A DNA stretch of 64,000 bases from Deroplatys truncata. Taxonomy: Eukaryota > Arthropoda > Insecta > Mantodea > Mantidae. Below the pieces are notes generated by a model that worked only from the letters and a program-made list of their open reading frames with translations, searched no databases and was not told the DNA's origin. A program made the position numbers and the translations under genes. Below are positions 23,146 to 35,526 of the stretch, piece after piece. Each line of letters begins with the position of its first letter. Positions within the stretch are counted from its first letter, which is position 1. The stretch is from positions 111,464,350 to 111,528,349 of the forward strand of contig CM060979.1 of assembly GCA_030765065.1 (NCBI GenBank). The letters run 5' to 3'.

Positions 23146-23380
23146 AACGTCCGTTCTTACTACATACGGCACCACAGGCGGTGGACCTGATCATACCTGA
23201 AATAAAACGATAATTGGGAAAGAAAATTTTGGAAGGAAAAGCTCTAGGCCTAAATTTAGGGTACCTTCCTCAGTTATGAGGACTGAGGAAAACTTTGAAA
23301 AAGGCTCAGTGAAGGAGGACGGTCCTGAGAGGATTTGAACCTCAGACCTCCCGTGTCTTGACAATTTAGATCTATTCTGG
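23146..23380 (-). mobile_element. SINE family S2
   Basis: Reverse copy: TTAACGTCCGTTCTTACTAC, GGCACCACAGGCGGTGGACC, AGGGTACCTTCCTCAGTTAT, AGGAGGACGGTCCTGAGAGG, ATTTGAACCTCAGACCTCCC (B-box region). It lies directly against the transposon right end. Confidence 0.85.
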
Positions 23381-24925
23381 CTACACCCTCCGGGAGGAAG
23401 GGATGAAGTGAAGAATTCGCAGGAAGTCGCAAGTCCGCAGGCAGACAGGATTACAGAGCCACACGGAAGTCCCTATCATTTCCAGTACGAAACACCCGCT
23501 CTCGCCAGTAGACAAGACTTCGGCTACCCGTGTCATTATTATTTTATAAGATGAATGGGTACTGTAAATGCCCATTAGGATTCTTGACTCAATAGGAACT
23601 CGTGAAGTAAATTGTGCAGAATTAATGAAAAACTGTTTAAAAAGCGAGAAAAGCATCTCTTTAATTCCAAGATTCTGTAATGCACTTCGCAAACGTATAT
23701 TTCAGAATATATTTTTCGCTATATCGTATTTTGGCTTCGTGGAAAGAGTTCTGCTAAGTGAAGAAGAGTCCATTTTGAACGTAAATTGACACTACGGCGG
23801 AATCAAGTGAACGTGTCATTCCGTAGGTCATGACAACCAACATGCACAGAAGGCAGATATTTTACGAATAATAAGATAAATATTACAGCATTGATATGCA
23901 ACTTGACAATCTGGGTCGTTGATGTAATATTTCTACTTCTAGCTCTCTCTATACGTATCTTCTATTTATCTTTAGCTTTAAAGCATAGACATAACGCCTC
24001 TCCCACTACCTTTGAGATGATTAAAGGTCGGCACCAAAGTACCTGCAACTAATGTACATTTAAAATTAAGGGAGAAGATACCCTCAACGTTCCTAAATAT
24101 TTTTGAAAAAAAAAAAAGTCATTTTATGTTCTCCACAGAATGAATATTTGAAGTATGTAGTATTTAATTTCAATCGCCATACTTCGCCTGTTCAGTGCGA
24201 AAGTATCACACCTCTCTTTCAAATATTTTCTTTTGTGCATTTAAAAATATTAGATTTTCCTGAACCACAAGCAATTTACTGAAGTTTTTCATTTAGTTAT
24301 ACATTACATTTTGAATCTTCTTATCAAAGAAACTACTGTGTATGTACATTTATTCCAAAATATTGTGCAATAATTTACGTATTAGTATGTCTTTGCTAAT
24401 GAAATTTATCGAAATGTAGATTAGATTGTTATTTTAATATGTTTAAATATTATGGAATGATTATTTTAAAAAGCAATATAAATTAACTTTAAATAAAATA
24501 CAAATGAGTTTAAGTCAAGCCAAGAAAAACAATACATATTAATATTCTTGAATATCGCCGAAGGCCTTTCCCTCGAGTACCTCCTAAGGTATAATTTTAT
24601 TTAATACTAAGAAATTTTTGTTTAAACTTAGAAGTAGTTTTAAAATTACCATCTAGGAGAAAGAGTACATACATAATATTTCAGTCAAAAGATGGAGTAT
24701 CGACTTTCAAATATGACTGAGGTAAATAAAATCGCTTGAATATGTACTCCTCTAGAGAGAAACTCCTTAAAATGATCCTAATTATACCGAAAACAATTAT
24801 TTATAATAATCCTTTATGGCTCCAGAAGTTATAAAATAATTGTTCCTAAAAACGTTTCCCTGAATATTTTTTTTTTTTTTAAGTATCTATAATTTAACTC
24901 AGAGTAGGAGAGAAATCTAGGAAAA
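23381..24925 (+). other. AT-rich intron with 19-bp exon copy
   Basis: No element is recognised except the 19-bp match to the exon at 22354-22372, found at 24564-24582. Confidence 0.45.
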
Positions 24926-25763
24926 TGTTACCTACTCCATGGCGACTTTCTCTACCCTATATAATTTATTAGTGGGCATACAAACTATTATTACGAAAGT
25001 TTATTTATCTATCTACTTCATTTTAATACAGATAAGCCTTTCCGGAAATAGCTGCACACATTTCGTTATAGATACGAAGGGAATAGCGAAAGCCAAATGG
25101 TTTAGAACTGGACAATACACACTGGCCTTAAAATTCCATACTCTTTCCTTGAGACCGCTAAAAACAATTGAAAATGGACTTTAAAAGAATGACTTAAGCA
25201 TTGAGCAATTCGAACCATGACAGGCCAAAAAAGTTATTTAAAATAAATTGTGCGTTTTTATATTGTTTTGTAGTATGTTTTCGTCTATCGCTTAACGTTT
25301 ACCAGTTATATAGGATTATACAAAATTCCTTCCGAATGAAGAGGCTATTCCCAGAAAATTCAAGATATACATTTTGTTTGTCATGTAAATTTCTTTAATA
25401 TATGGTATTTTGATAAAAGTCGTTAGAGCCCTTTTTTAGAAAATTAAAAATTTCGACAAATCTTCTCTGTAAAGGGTAATTTGGGATGGAAGTATTTTCT
25501 TGAAAATCTTCGTGTCGTAACTTTGGAAGACATTGAACTTAAATACCAATTTTGGTGCTATTCCGACTTTTCGTTTTTGAGTTATGCTGTTCATTGGCAC
25601 ACCCCCCCCCCCCACACACACACACACATGAAGCTTTTTCTAAAAATGATTCTTTTGGATTCGGGGGCTTCAAAACATGTATTTTCGGTGAAATATCGGT
25701 ATGGAATTTTTAGCTGCAATACAATACTTTTCCTACTGTATACGTAGTAGAGAAAGTGAAAAG
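24926..25763 (-). mobile_element. R1 copy, near full length
   Basis: Reverse copy from GACTTTCTCTACCCTATATA to TACGTAGTAGAGAAAGTGAA. The CA core at 25613-25628 is preceded by a C run. Confidence 0.85.
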
Positions 25764-26215
25764 AGAATCAGAGATATGCAGTGATACAAGCCGAGGAAGT
25801 TCTTGAAAACAGCCGATTTTTCTCGGAAGTAGCTGTTCTGTTGACATCTCTTCCGAAAGGAAGAATGCTGCGGTAGTTGGTAAAAATTCCACTGGCTTTA
25901 AGCGAGTGAGCAACTTTTTGACGGTGAAAGTTGTTGCGGAGAGAGTGCGCGCGCATGCCAGCAGCAGCCTCAGGCAGGAGCTGAACTCGGACCTGTCGGA
26001 TATCGAGTGAAAGGAAATAAAAAACAAAACATCTTCAGCAAGTTTATTTGTGGCAACTAGCAAGCGGTTCCGTCCGGATTAATGGGCATCGAGACAAGGA
26101 CAGCTACTGGCCACCTTTATCCTACTAGGGAGTCTTGCCTAGCAGAAAACTGCGCAACTACTCGGCTGGATAGGTTGTCAACCTATACTGATACTAGGTT
26201 GTAAAGAAACAATTC
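25764..26215 (+). other. Intron without recognised repeat
   Basis: Lies between two reverse R1 copies. A reverse-strand 117-codon open frame (25710-26063) overlaps the R1 edge and has no recognised domain. Confidence 0.4.
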
Positions 26216-26216
26216 T

Positions 26217-27027
26217 GATGAGTTACACTCACATAGCTTTCTCTTAACCTTTATCGTTTATTTTTATATACGTAATTCCTATAAGCCATTCTTACGGAAA
26301 TTTATTTTTCTTTCTACTTCCAGTTAATCGAGATAAACTTTGTAGAAATAATGCAATACCATTTCGTTATAGGCACAAGGGGGATACACGAAATCGAATC
26401 GGTAGTTCGATGTTTAAAAACGGTTTGCTATATGCTACTTTGAAATTCCATAAACTTTACGTAACATCACAAGAAACAACTGATAGCGACAGCACTAAAA
26501 TATTAGTGTTGAAAAATGCAAGCCAATAATAACGTATATCTCAAAAATTCCCGATACCACAAAAAAGTTACTTAAAATACATTGTGTGTTTTAAAGGCAT
26601 CTACTTTTTAGTGTAGTATGTTTTTGTCTCTTGTGGCTTACACGTACTACAAAATTATACAACATTCTTGCTGAATAGATTAATTCAAGATAGGTATCCA
26701 TTTTATTTTCCATGTAAATATTCTAAATATGTGATATTTTAATCAAAATCGTTAGAGCCAATTTTAAGAAAACAAAAAGTATCGAAGATGCTGAATTTAA
26801 ATTCCAAGTTTGGTTGTTTATACGACATTTGGTTTTTGAATTATGATATTTACAAATACACACACACACACATGCACAAGGACCTTTTGTAAACAAATGC
26901 TTTTTTCATCTAGCCTTTTTATTCAGGGGACCCAAAATGTGTATTTTCTGTAAAATTTTGGTATCGAGTTTCTTGAGTGGAGTGCAATGCTTCCTTTGCT
27001 ACTAGGTACATGGTAGAGAAAATAAAA
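26217..27027 (-). mobile_element. R1 copy, near full length
   Basis: Reverse copy from CACATAGCTTTCTCTTAACC to CATGGTAGAGAAAATAAAAA. Core GATATTTACAAATACACACA. More diverged than its neighbour. Confidence 0.8.
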
Positions 27028-27394
27028 AAGTGTCTCTGCCAATGATAAGCATCTAATACCTGATCCTCTAAGTCTAAACATTATTCTAGTGGCTAGCAAG
27101 AAGTACAGAAAAAGAAGTGCTTAAGAAATTCCAAACGTCGTTTTAAATATTTAATACCTTTGCACAGCTTTTTGTTTAGGACATTTATAAACAAAACAGA
27201 AACATTCGCATTCTTTACATATAGAGGGCACAATGAGCAAATCACTTGTGAAAGGCAGAATAGGCTCAAACGTTTGAATCTTACATTTTAGGGCAGTTTT
27301 GAAGCCAATGGCAGATTCTCTTAAAGCGCGACTGATTGTGTTTCAGGATTACAACAATGTTAAAAAAAAACCAAGTTCAGCAGTATTAAGGATT

Positions 27395-27475
27395 CCACTT
27401 CTGTGATCCGACAGTCGCGTTATGGCATCTAAATCCAGAGACTCCGGTTTCGATTTCCGGGGGAGGATTTTTACT
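27395..27475 (+). repeat. tRNA-like fragment
   Basis: GACTCCGGTTTCGATTTCCG resembles a B-box and T-arm. The left half could hold a decayed A-box. Probably an old SINE head. Confidence 0.3.
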
Positions 27476-27699
27476 TCTGCTGCCAGTCGCCAATAGAAAA
27501 AATTTATCTTCATCAAAATATTCCATATAGAGATTTCATTGAAAGTGTATGCATTGAGGTCCATTGAAACCCCCCCCCCAAATGTGTTTGAAAGACTGAC
27601 AGACAGAGACAATGCAACTCAAAAAACGTAAACTATTTTACTGTCTTGCTTGCGTCCTGAAAATTCGATGTAGTTACAATAAAATGTATATGACTGTCT

Positions 27700-28330
27700 A
27701 TGATCAAGCTGTCAGGATGTCTCAGGCGGTAACGTCTGTGGCCTGCATTCGGGAGGTCGTCTGTTCGATTCCCGCGGCCGACCTTCCTGACCCATGGGTT
27801 TTTTTTCTGGGTTTCCCCTGGTCGCTAGGCGAATGCTGGGGAGGATCATTACATCCCCCGAATTTCCTGTGCCTCTATTTCACCTCCATTCTCATTTCAC
27901 TTCACCTTTCATCTGCTTGGTCTCTTTCAGGGTTGGAAGTGTCGATGGGAGGTCTCGGCGTGTGCATGGTGGGGGAAAAGGATGCTCTGACTAAAGCTTC
28001 GTAACGCGGATTGGGGGCGGTCTCCGGATTCCGGCCCCCCTCCAGGGGATGTGTAAGACCACAGGAGGGAGGGCCGGCTGAACCAGCTGCCATCCGGGGA
28101 GTTTAAATCTGTAAACGGTAGAGACCCTGCCCTCTGCCTGTCGTGCCTCTTGGTCCGGCTGCCTTCTGTCTCCACTCACCTCATTCCTCTCTCTCGGGGG
28201 CGCCCCGCCAAGGTCCTAGGTACAAAAGATCTGCATAGGTCGAGGTGCTAAGTTCCCCCCGCTCCGAGTCCTAACCTTTCCAATGTTCAATAAGAAACTG
28301 TGTTACAAATGTATGTTAATAAAACGTACA
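27700..28330 (+). mobile_element. Long SINE family S3
   Basis: tRNA-like head with CTGTTCGATTCCCGCGGCCG, then a GC-rich body of about 550 bp (CCATGGGTTTTTTTTCTGGG, CCCTGGTCGCTAGGCGAATG, CCGGGGAGTTTAAATCTG, GGGGGCGCCCCGCCAAGGTC) and an A/T-rich 3' end. GC content is far above its surroundings. It shares head and body with 30981-31540 (inverted). Confidence 0.85.
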
Positions 28331-30970
28331 GGTTAACGAGTCACTATGATTTGTTTCTCAAGTCGAAGCCCCCGATATGACCGCAGAAGTTAAAGGGGGC
28401 TATATAAATGAAACAATTAAAACATGTATATTGAAACCATTTCGAAAAACGTTTTGCATGTTTCACAAGAGTTAGAAAACTAAATAATTAGTAAATAATT
28501 CCCAGAAATAAATTATAGTGGATAAAAAATAGTCTTACGATTGTAACAAATCAGATTTTTTGTAAATATTCCCTACCTTCCAGAATCTGGAAAATATGAA
28601 CGACGAAGTGAATGTAAGTGTATTTCATTACAGAACTAGTAAAATCAGTAAAATAAAAGTCACTCCAACCGTCATTAATTGATGTTCAAGTTAAAATCTT
28701 CGATATTTTGGTAGAATAATTAAAAGGATCTGTACAAATGAAATATGTAAACACATGAAGAAAAAAGCAAGGAATTGTGTTTAGTCATAGCTGCCAGTAT
28801 GACCAGGGCAGTTAGGAGCGGTTATACAAATAAATGAGTAGAAACTAATTTACAAGCATAAGAACACGGTAAAATCGCCATTTTGTTTCCTGCCACTGCA
28901 TTCCTATTTGGCATACCAATATGTGTAGTCCTGACATGTGTATTTTAAAATGATGCACATTATTTTAACTAGAGATTGTTAAAACGCTTGTTAATGGCTA
29001 TTAACAACCGAGTTTATTTCTATTATTAAGGAGGCGTGTAGTCTCTCTAATTATTTTAACGCTTTTTAGCTTCATTATGAATTTCTGAGTATTAAGTCAA
29101 TGAAGATACCTGTAAAAAGTATTAAAAACCACTGTTACGATTTTAGCGCTTTAAAATTTTTATTACTGCCTGGAAATGCAACATAAAATTTGAATGTATA
29201 AGCTATTGCTTATATCAATTTCTGGTTCCTCATTTAATAAGATGATTAAATGTTCCACGAGTTAAACACGCTGCTCAGAATTTTATTTTGGCTTTAAAGC
29301 ACACCAATTTCTTATGAATAAAACGTAGTCTTTTGGTATTTTCATACATTAATGTACTAGTTTTAGTACACTAAAACAAAAGCTTTAAAATCAAACAGAA
29401 ATGTTTTCTATACAAGAAAAGGGTTAACGCAGCTTTTGTCTTTTTGCTCTCTAATTCTTTTATTTGAAGTTACATCGTGGTAGTTAAACATTACTACGTA
29501 AATTTCCCATAAAATACACGTGTTTTATATCTTTTTTACAATGGGTTAAGTAAATATGCATCACATTAGCTTCACTTCTGGGGGTAAATTACAAATACCC
29601 TGATTGTCCCTACAGACATGACACTGAACTGAGTAGCCAAAAATGCCTGAAAAAATTATACTGCTAGTTCAGAAAGTGATATATTTAGTGATAATAAAGT
29701 GTGAAAACTCCCCAGCATTTCGATGCTCCCAAACGATGACCACGAACTAGATTAGTGCCTGCAAGAGGATAAAGCTACCGAAGTTAGAGGAGTAAGCTAC
29801 CTAATAGTTTGCTTTTGAAGAAAACAGGTAAAAGAAAGTCTTTGCAAGTATAGCTATTACATTAAAAACCGTGGGACACGAACCTTGTTTAAACTTAAAA
29901 GAGTTCCACTCGAGAGTCTAGCGGGATGTGCCTAATGGCCACACAGCGCGACAGTTTTCGGATCTGAGAGATAATTAATTGGACAAGAGCGAACATAAGC
30001 AATCAGGATGAAAAGGAGGATGGGCTGAAATCACGAAGTGGATATTGGAGACAGATTTCTAGAGCCTGGACAGGTAGTTAGTGAAAAGAGAGACCAGTTA
30101 GACTGGATCTACCCTTCAGGAAAAATTAGCACATGAAACCAGTGTTTTATATTTGACGCCAGCTGCTACTTACTACACGATCACTGAAATAATTTTTGAA
30201 AAGTTGTAAATCAATCACAAAGATTGATTTACAACTTTATAGGCTTCAATTTATGATGCATAAATATGAATAAAATTGATAAATAACCAGCGGGTTTGAT
30301 GAAGTTTATTTAAAGTACATTTATGTGACATAAAATAATATCAGTTTCAATATGTGTTTTAAAAAACAGCAATTTGCTTGGTAAATTAAAACGTTACTTA
30401 TAAACATTGTGATACAGATTAATATACCTGCTTCTCATGCTGCGGACACTGATTAAAATCTCCGTGGACCAAACTGCTAGCAAAGCCTATTTAAGACTTC
30501 TGATTTGTCCGTAGGATTAATGTTAATTAGCTTTAAATCTCGAGATAATTTGCACATTCATTTCATTCATTCACGTCTTGCTCGTCGAAAAGGATGTTAA
30601 ATTCAAAGCGGTACATACTATGTTTTTTTAAACAATGTGCTTTTCGCGGTGCATTTGTTCCCGTCACCCCTGGGCAGCCGCTAGGCCATGCAGAAACTTC
30701 TTTCAACGCAACACAAACCTTCATGCTTACAAGTTCTTGATGGATTTCCAAGACAGGTTCGACGGACAGAAGTAACGGTTTTGTAATCAAGATTTCGTAC
30801 TGAGAAAACTTGCATGTTTGTTTTGTATGCTATGCTTCTTGAGGAATGCATTACATTACAACACATTACAAATAACACATCAAAATATTTGAAAAGAGAA
30901 GAGAATGAATAAATAGCGATCTTTGAGCACTTTTTAGGATGAGAAAACCGGGAAGTCTCATCCATGGCCA
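28331..30970 (+). other. AT-rich intron, largely unique
   Basis: No gene or long repeat is recognised. A perfect 17-bp stem hairpin lies at 30200-30238. GTAACAAATCAGATTTTTT near 28540 may be a lone R1 tail. Confidence 0.45.
30200..30238 (+). repeat. Perfect short inverted repeat (17-bp stem, 5-nt loop)
   Basis: AAAGTTGTAAATCAATC, loop ACAAA, then GATTGATTTACAACTTT. Confidence 0.95.
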
Positions 30971-30980
30971 GAGGTATATT

Positions 30981-31540
30981 GGATTGGATTGGATTGGATT
31001 GACTATGGAGGGCACTTGGCACTGATCCACGTAAGGGATTTCGTACCTAAGCCTTACAAGGGGCGTCCCGGGAAGGATGAGGCGGGAGGAGACACCGGGC
31101 GGCCGGAACCAGGAGTGACGGCACAGGAATGGCAGGTCCCTAAATTTCCAAATAGAAACTCCCCGGCAGACGGACAGGCAGACCGGTGATCCACCCCGCA
31201 CAGAGGGGATCCAACGCCCCTCAAGAGGGTTCGGGTACCCCGGCAGCTAGCTGAAAGCCAAGTGACGGAGAGAGTCATCAAGAGCATCCTTTTCCCCTGT
31301 CACTGCACCGAAACACCATCGTCGACACTTCCAGCCCTAAAAGATGAAGTGAAATGAGAATGGAGATGAAATGGAGGAACAGGAAATTCGGGGGATGTGA
31401 GAATCCTGCCCAGCATTCGCCTGGCGACCCGGGAAACCCCCGAAAGAAACCCATGGGTCAGAAGATCGGCCACGGGAATCGACCCACGACTTCGCGAATG
31501 CGGGCCACAGACGAAAGCGCCCGAGTCATCCCGCTCGGTC
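30981..31540 (-). mobile_element. Long SINE family S3 with (TCCAA)n tail
   Basis: Reverse copy. On the left is GGATTGGATTGGATTGGATT, a 3' tail of TCCAA units; on the right is the tRNA head (ATTCGCGAAGTCGTGGGTCG on the reverse strand). Flanks GAGGTATATT (30971-30980) and AGAGATATAT (31541-31550) form a near-perfect target duplication. Confidence 0.85.
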
Positions 31541-31550
31541 AGAGATATAT

Positions 31551-33195
31551 TAGTGATGCACAAGCAAAAGGAAATCGCGCAGGGAACCTGTATGAATGAT
31601 TCCGGGATTAGTCCGGTTACTAAAGCATTCTGTAGGTTGAACTCGAGGGCTCTGATCCAAGCGCCCTCTTCACTGCGAACAGTCACCATTAGTCAATGTG
31701 ACAGTCCAAACAAAGCACTCTCTCGTACTTAACCCGCATGGAAAATGACGTTTTATTGAGATGTGGCAAACAACAACCTGTATCCTGAGAGGAATGAATG
31801 GCAGTAGTGATCTCTGTGTGAGCAAAGTCGGCGGGTGGCGGGGAATACGTTACCATGGTTACTGGAAGCCCCCCCACCGAGCCAGCCCTAAATCAACGCG
31901 ACTGTTGCCTCGCTGGTCGATATATCCTCTACGTTCCGTGCATCACTGCATCAAAGTGCCGGCCTGCCGGCTTCCAACTTGCATTTCCAGTTCCACGTTT
32001 CCTCGGGTGTGACTGACACACATGCCTCTTTTATGCTTCAGAAGGCACACAGCGCAGGGATACAGTAGCAAGGTGTGTCTCGCTGTAATAACGTGATTAC
32101 GTAACATACCTTGCATCTTGTATTGCCACGTGGGTAACACGCGGTGTTATCTCAAGAAATTATTTGGAAAGAGCTGTAAAACCTAAATTACACAATGACA
32201 CACAGCTTTTAATTTAGACTTCTCAGTCACATCCGAGATAATATAGCATCTCTTTATGATATTTGATGTAGAAAGGAAACAAAAGCATCGACATACCCCC
32301 TAAACACCGACCTTCACGAAATATTGGGAATGTGTCGAATTACTCTTTATCCACAGTGGGCTAATATTTCTGTGGTCAGTTTCGGAATTTTTCCAGTTTC
32401 TTGCTGAAGAGCTATTGGCTTAAGTCACAATACTCGTTCTTTCATGTAACCCAGCAAGCTAAAGTCGGATGGATTTAGAATTATATATCTATGGTCAGCT
32501 GCCTGCTGATGGCATACTTTACGAGTGTTATACAAGGTTGAAGTTTACAATGCAATACGAGCATTATATTAAATCCTTAAACACTCTCATTTTGCTTTGC
32601 AATAATAACATTGAATAGTATGACTGCACCTTAAAATTCCTCTTGCAATATTAATTACGTTGTGTTTTAATCAAAATATATGCAAAACAGTAAAAAAAAA
32701 AACTTTTTATTTATTCTAACCATTGTATTATTATGATTGGCTGTGTTATAAAGTTTAAGTGACATTTAAAAGAACATGTAATTAGTTTGAATAGACAGGA
32801 ACACTCCTTTCTTTCAAAGCAGTGATTTCGTTCGAGTTTCATGAGTGGCTTTTCAAAAATTGATCGTCTTCGATTGTTGTTTTGAACGGTCGGATTTGTG
32901 CTCGACTTCACCCTTCGTTCTCTGCGATGTTGCCGACTTCTCTTAGTCTTATCTTCCTTCCATGCGCGCTTCTTCCTTCTTCGAACGAGTGTGCTCTCTC
33001 AAGCAAAATAAGTTCTTATGGGACTTTCATAACATATTGTTATTTCTAAGCAAAAGACCTATTACAAAATGAGCTGATCACAAAATCACAGAGATTGCTA
33101 TTTTGGTTTTTTTCATTAACCTATGATGCAAACGTTCATTGTATGTGCCCATGTATCCATCTAAACGTAAATTTCCTAGAAGGCAATCTTCAGCA
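31551..33195 (+). other. Intron without recognised feature
   Basis: The 31740-32160 part is GC-richer than usual, but no gene or repeat family is recognised. Confidence 0.4.
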
Positions 33196-33438
33196 CGGAA
33201 CCCGAAGTCGCGGTGGAGGGCGGTGGATTTTTTCGGGCGTAAAAATCCGTAGCATGGCTTCTTTCGGAAGGAAAGTATAGCCAGTGGTCACGTGTCATAG
33301 ATTTAGGACACGTAAAACAACCTCAAGCCTGATAAAGAGGCCTATGAGCAAATTTTCCAGTCTTTCACGCCCAGTATCAAATGGGACGTTGAGAACGCAG
33401 TAGTTGAAAGCGTCCACAAATAAAACTCAGTTTAATTT
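33196..33438 (+). mobile_element. SINE family S1
   Basis: Forward copy: GGATTTTTTCGGGCGTAAAA, CTTTCGGAAGGAAAGTATAG, ACGTAAAACAACCTCAAGCC, GGGACGTTGAGAACGCAGTA, ending AAACTCAGTTTAA. The head is decayed (GGAACCCGAAGTCGCGGTGG). Confidence 0.85.
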
Positions 33439-33518
33439 TTTTCAGCACTGAAAACAGCTGCATGAAGTTTCCTCAGCGCAGGTATTGGCGTTTTCTTCAA
33501 AATAATTGTTTTTCGTAC

Positions 33519-33520
<2 letters not shown>

Positions 33521-33564
<44 letters not shown>
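33521..33564 (+). repeat. (AT)n microsatellite
   Basis: About 22 AT units, self-complementary. Confidence 0.95.
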
Positions 33565-33567
<3 letters not shown>

Positions 33568-34349
33568 GATCGAGAAGAACACAATGAACTAACTTCCCAA
33601 CCGATTTTTAGCTCACTTTACAAGTAAAACTTCGGCTTATGAACCTGATTTTCGAAATTGATGCCCCGCAAACTTGTAAGCCTGATTAAAGCTCTTTTCA
33701 GATTAAATAAGCAACCTTTCTCTTCTCCAATGCGATATTAGGTTTCCTGGGATTTTTGCGAGTTTTTAAACCAAACCTACGTGTATTAAAAGGAAGTTGA
33801 ACTACTTAAGAGAGAATTGAGTTAAAATAATAGCCATTTCGATTAGACTTTTGTAATTTTTATTAAGGAATTGCATGAAGTCTAACTTACGTTTTATTCC
33901 TCCGATCAAACTTTTCCTAAAGAACTGATTTGCCTATACTAAATTGTTTGTAGCTAGTATAGGTATCTTGTTTGTTTTAATTTTACTTTTATTGTAATTG
34001 TTTCCTTTCAATTATTAATTAATTTGATTATTTTATTCAGTTTTTTTTGGAGAATAGTGTTAAAGTATATTTAAATATCTCACAATTGCATTATTAATTA
34101 ACATATAAAATATACACTTATATTTTTAATATAAATAATATGTTGTAAAAGTAATTTGAAGAGTTCACTTTTGAATTTTATATGAAAAACTCTTTACATT
34201 TTCTTTTAAAAATAATGCATAGAATGGAACCAAACTTACATGAAAAAAATAACAAATCGTACTCTTTCAATTGTCTTAGTTCAGAAAATATTTTCAAAAG
34301 AAAGAAAGAGAGTTAGAAAGAAAATTTTCAAACGCATTATTTATACTTT

Positions 34350-34748
34350 CTCTTTCGCTGGTAGAAGTACCTACTGCTTTCCATCCAACCATTCAGTATC
34401 GCGATTCCATCGGAAATTGGGATCCCTGAATAAAACCCAAAGACGTCCGCATGCGTCTTTGCCTGTGAACAGACTAACTCATAAACGAAAACTGATAAAT
34501 ATCAAGTTCATACTTGAGTTAGAAAACATTTAAGGATGTCAGGCGAAGGGTTTAAAAAATATTTTCTCATCCCAAACTACGCTTTAACTGGAAAATATGT
34601 CGTCGTTTTAAATTTTCTTAAAAATTACAATAATGATTTTGATTAAAACGCGCATGAATATTAACTTGAGAAGTTTAGCGCATACCAAGATTGTTCTGTG
34701 AATAGCCTAGGAAGTCATTTTTATTCTTATTACCAGGCAGAGGAATTC
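34350..34748 (+). mobile_element. R1 copy, 5' half, diverged
   Basis: CTTTCTCTTTCGCTGGTAGA, CCATTCAGTATCGCGATTCC, GAACAGACTAACTCATAAAC and TCTGTGAATAGCCTAGGAAG follow R1 order. The copy breaks off at the element starting 34752. Confidence 0.7.
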
Positions 34749-34751
34749 TTA

Positions 34752-35526
34752 GGTGCATTCACAATGAAATGTAAGCGTTAACATAACGCAGCATAAGCGC
34801 AGGCGTGAGGGAAGACCATTCAAAATGCAGTCGCAGGCGTAACGCAAGAAGTTTGCACGGGCTTCTAGATCCTTAAACTAATTGCGGAAATCTTCGAGTG
34901 CACCATAAGTTTCAAGTTTAATAATATAACCAACAATATCAAATAAGAAAGTTCACTCAATATTTTATAAATAAATAGGTCACAAAAAGATACATACACC
35001 CAACTGTCGCCCGTAGCGTTAGTAACATCGCGAATGTTAGTCCAAAATATTGAAAATAGTTGTACAAGTACTATGGAAACTGCAGAAAGTTATATATGTG
35101 ATGAAACAGCTGCACAAGTTATATTAATGCGCCTTACGATTTGTGAGCCAAGAAATCTAGGCGCAGATGCTGGGTTCATCCAGTAAGTGAAAGGAGAATT
35201 CAGTAAGGAGACTACCATAACCTCTTGAGAGAAATAAGAAATGGTGACCCACAACAATTTGTGTGGCACGGCCTAATGGAAGAGAGCATGCATGTACATT
35301 AGACGGCGTAAAGTCTCGCATCGCGATCGTCTGCTGTTGAACAGCAGGCATTGCAAAGAGAAAGAAATGCAGGATTCTTCCTCTATGCACGCAACGCAAG
35401 CATAAAGTTTGTAGGTTGCAAACTCTTGCGTTACGTAGCGCGTTGCATGACTCTATGTGAATGCTTCCATTAAATAACAAATGCGCTTATGCTAAGTCTG
35501 CGCTTACATTTCATTGTGAATGGGCC
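34752..35526. mobile_element. 775-bp inverted-repeat DNA transposon (MITE-like)
   Basis: The left end GGTGCATTCACAATGAAATG and the complement of the right end GGCCCATTCACAATGAAATG both continue TAAGCG. The arms stay similar for about 100 bp (AACGCAAGAAGTTTGCAC against AACGCAAGAGTTTGCAAC). No intact transposase is seen. The GG-start ends are compatible with PIF/Harbinger, but no clean target duplication is visible, so the superfamily is open. Confidence 0.7.

Noticed and set aside
27612-28179. Several overlapping frames of 60-130 codons on both strands
   Set aside because: They sit in the GC-rich S3 SINE body, where stops are rare by composition.
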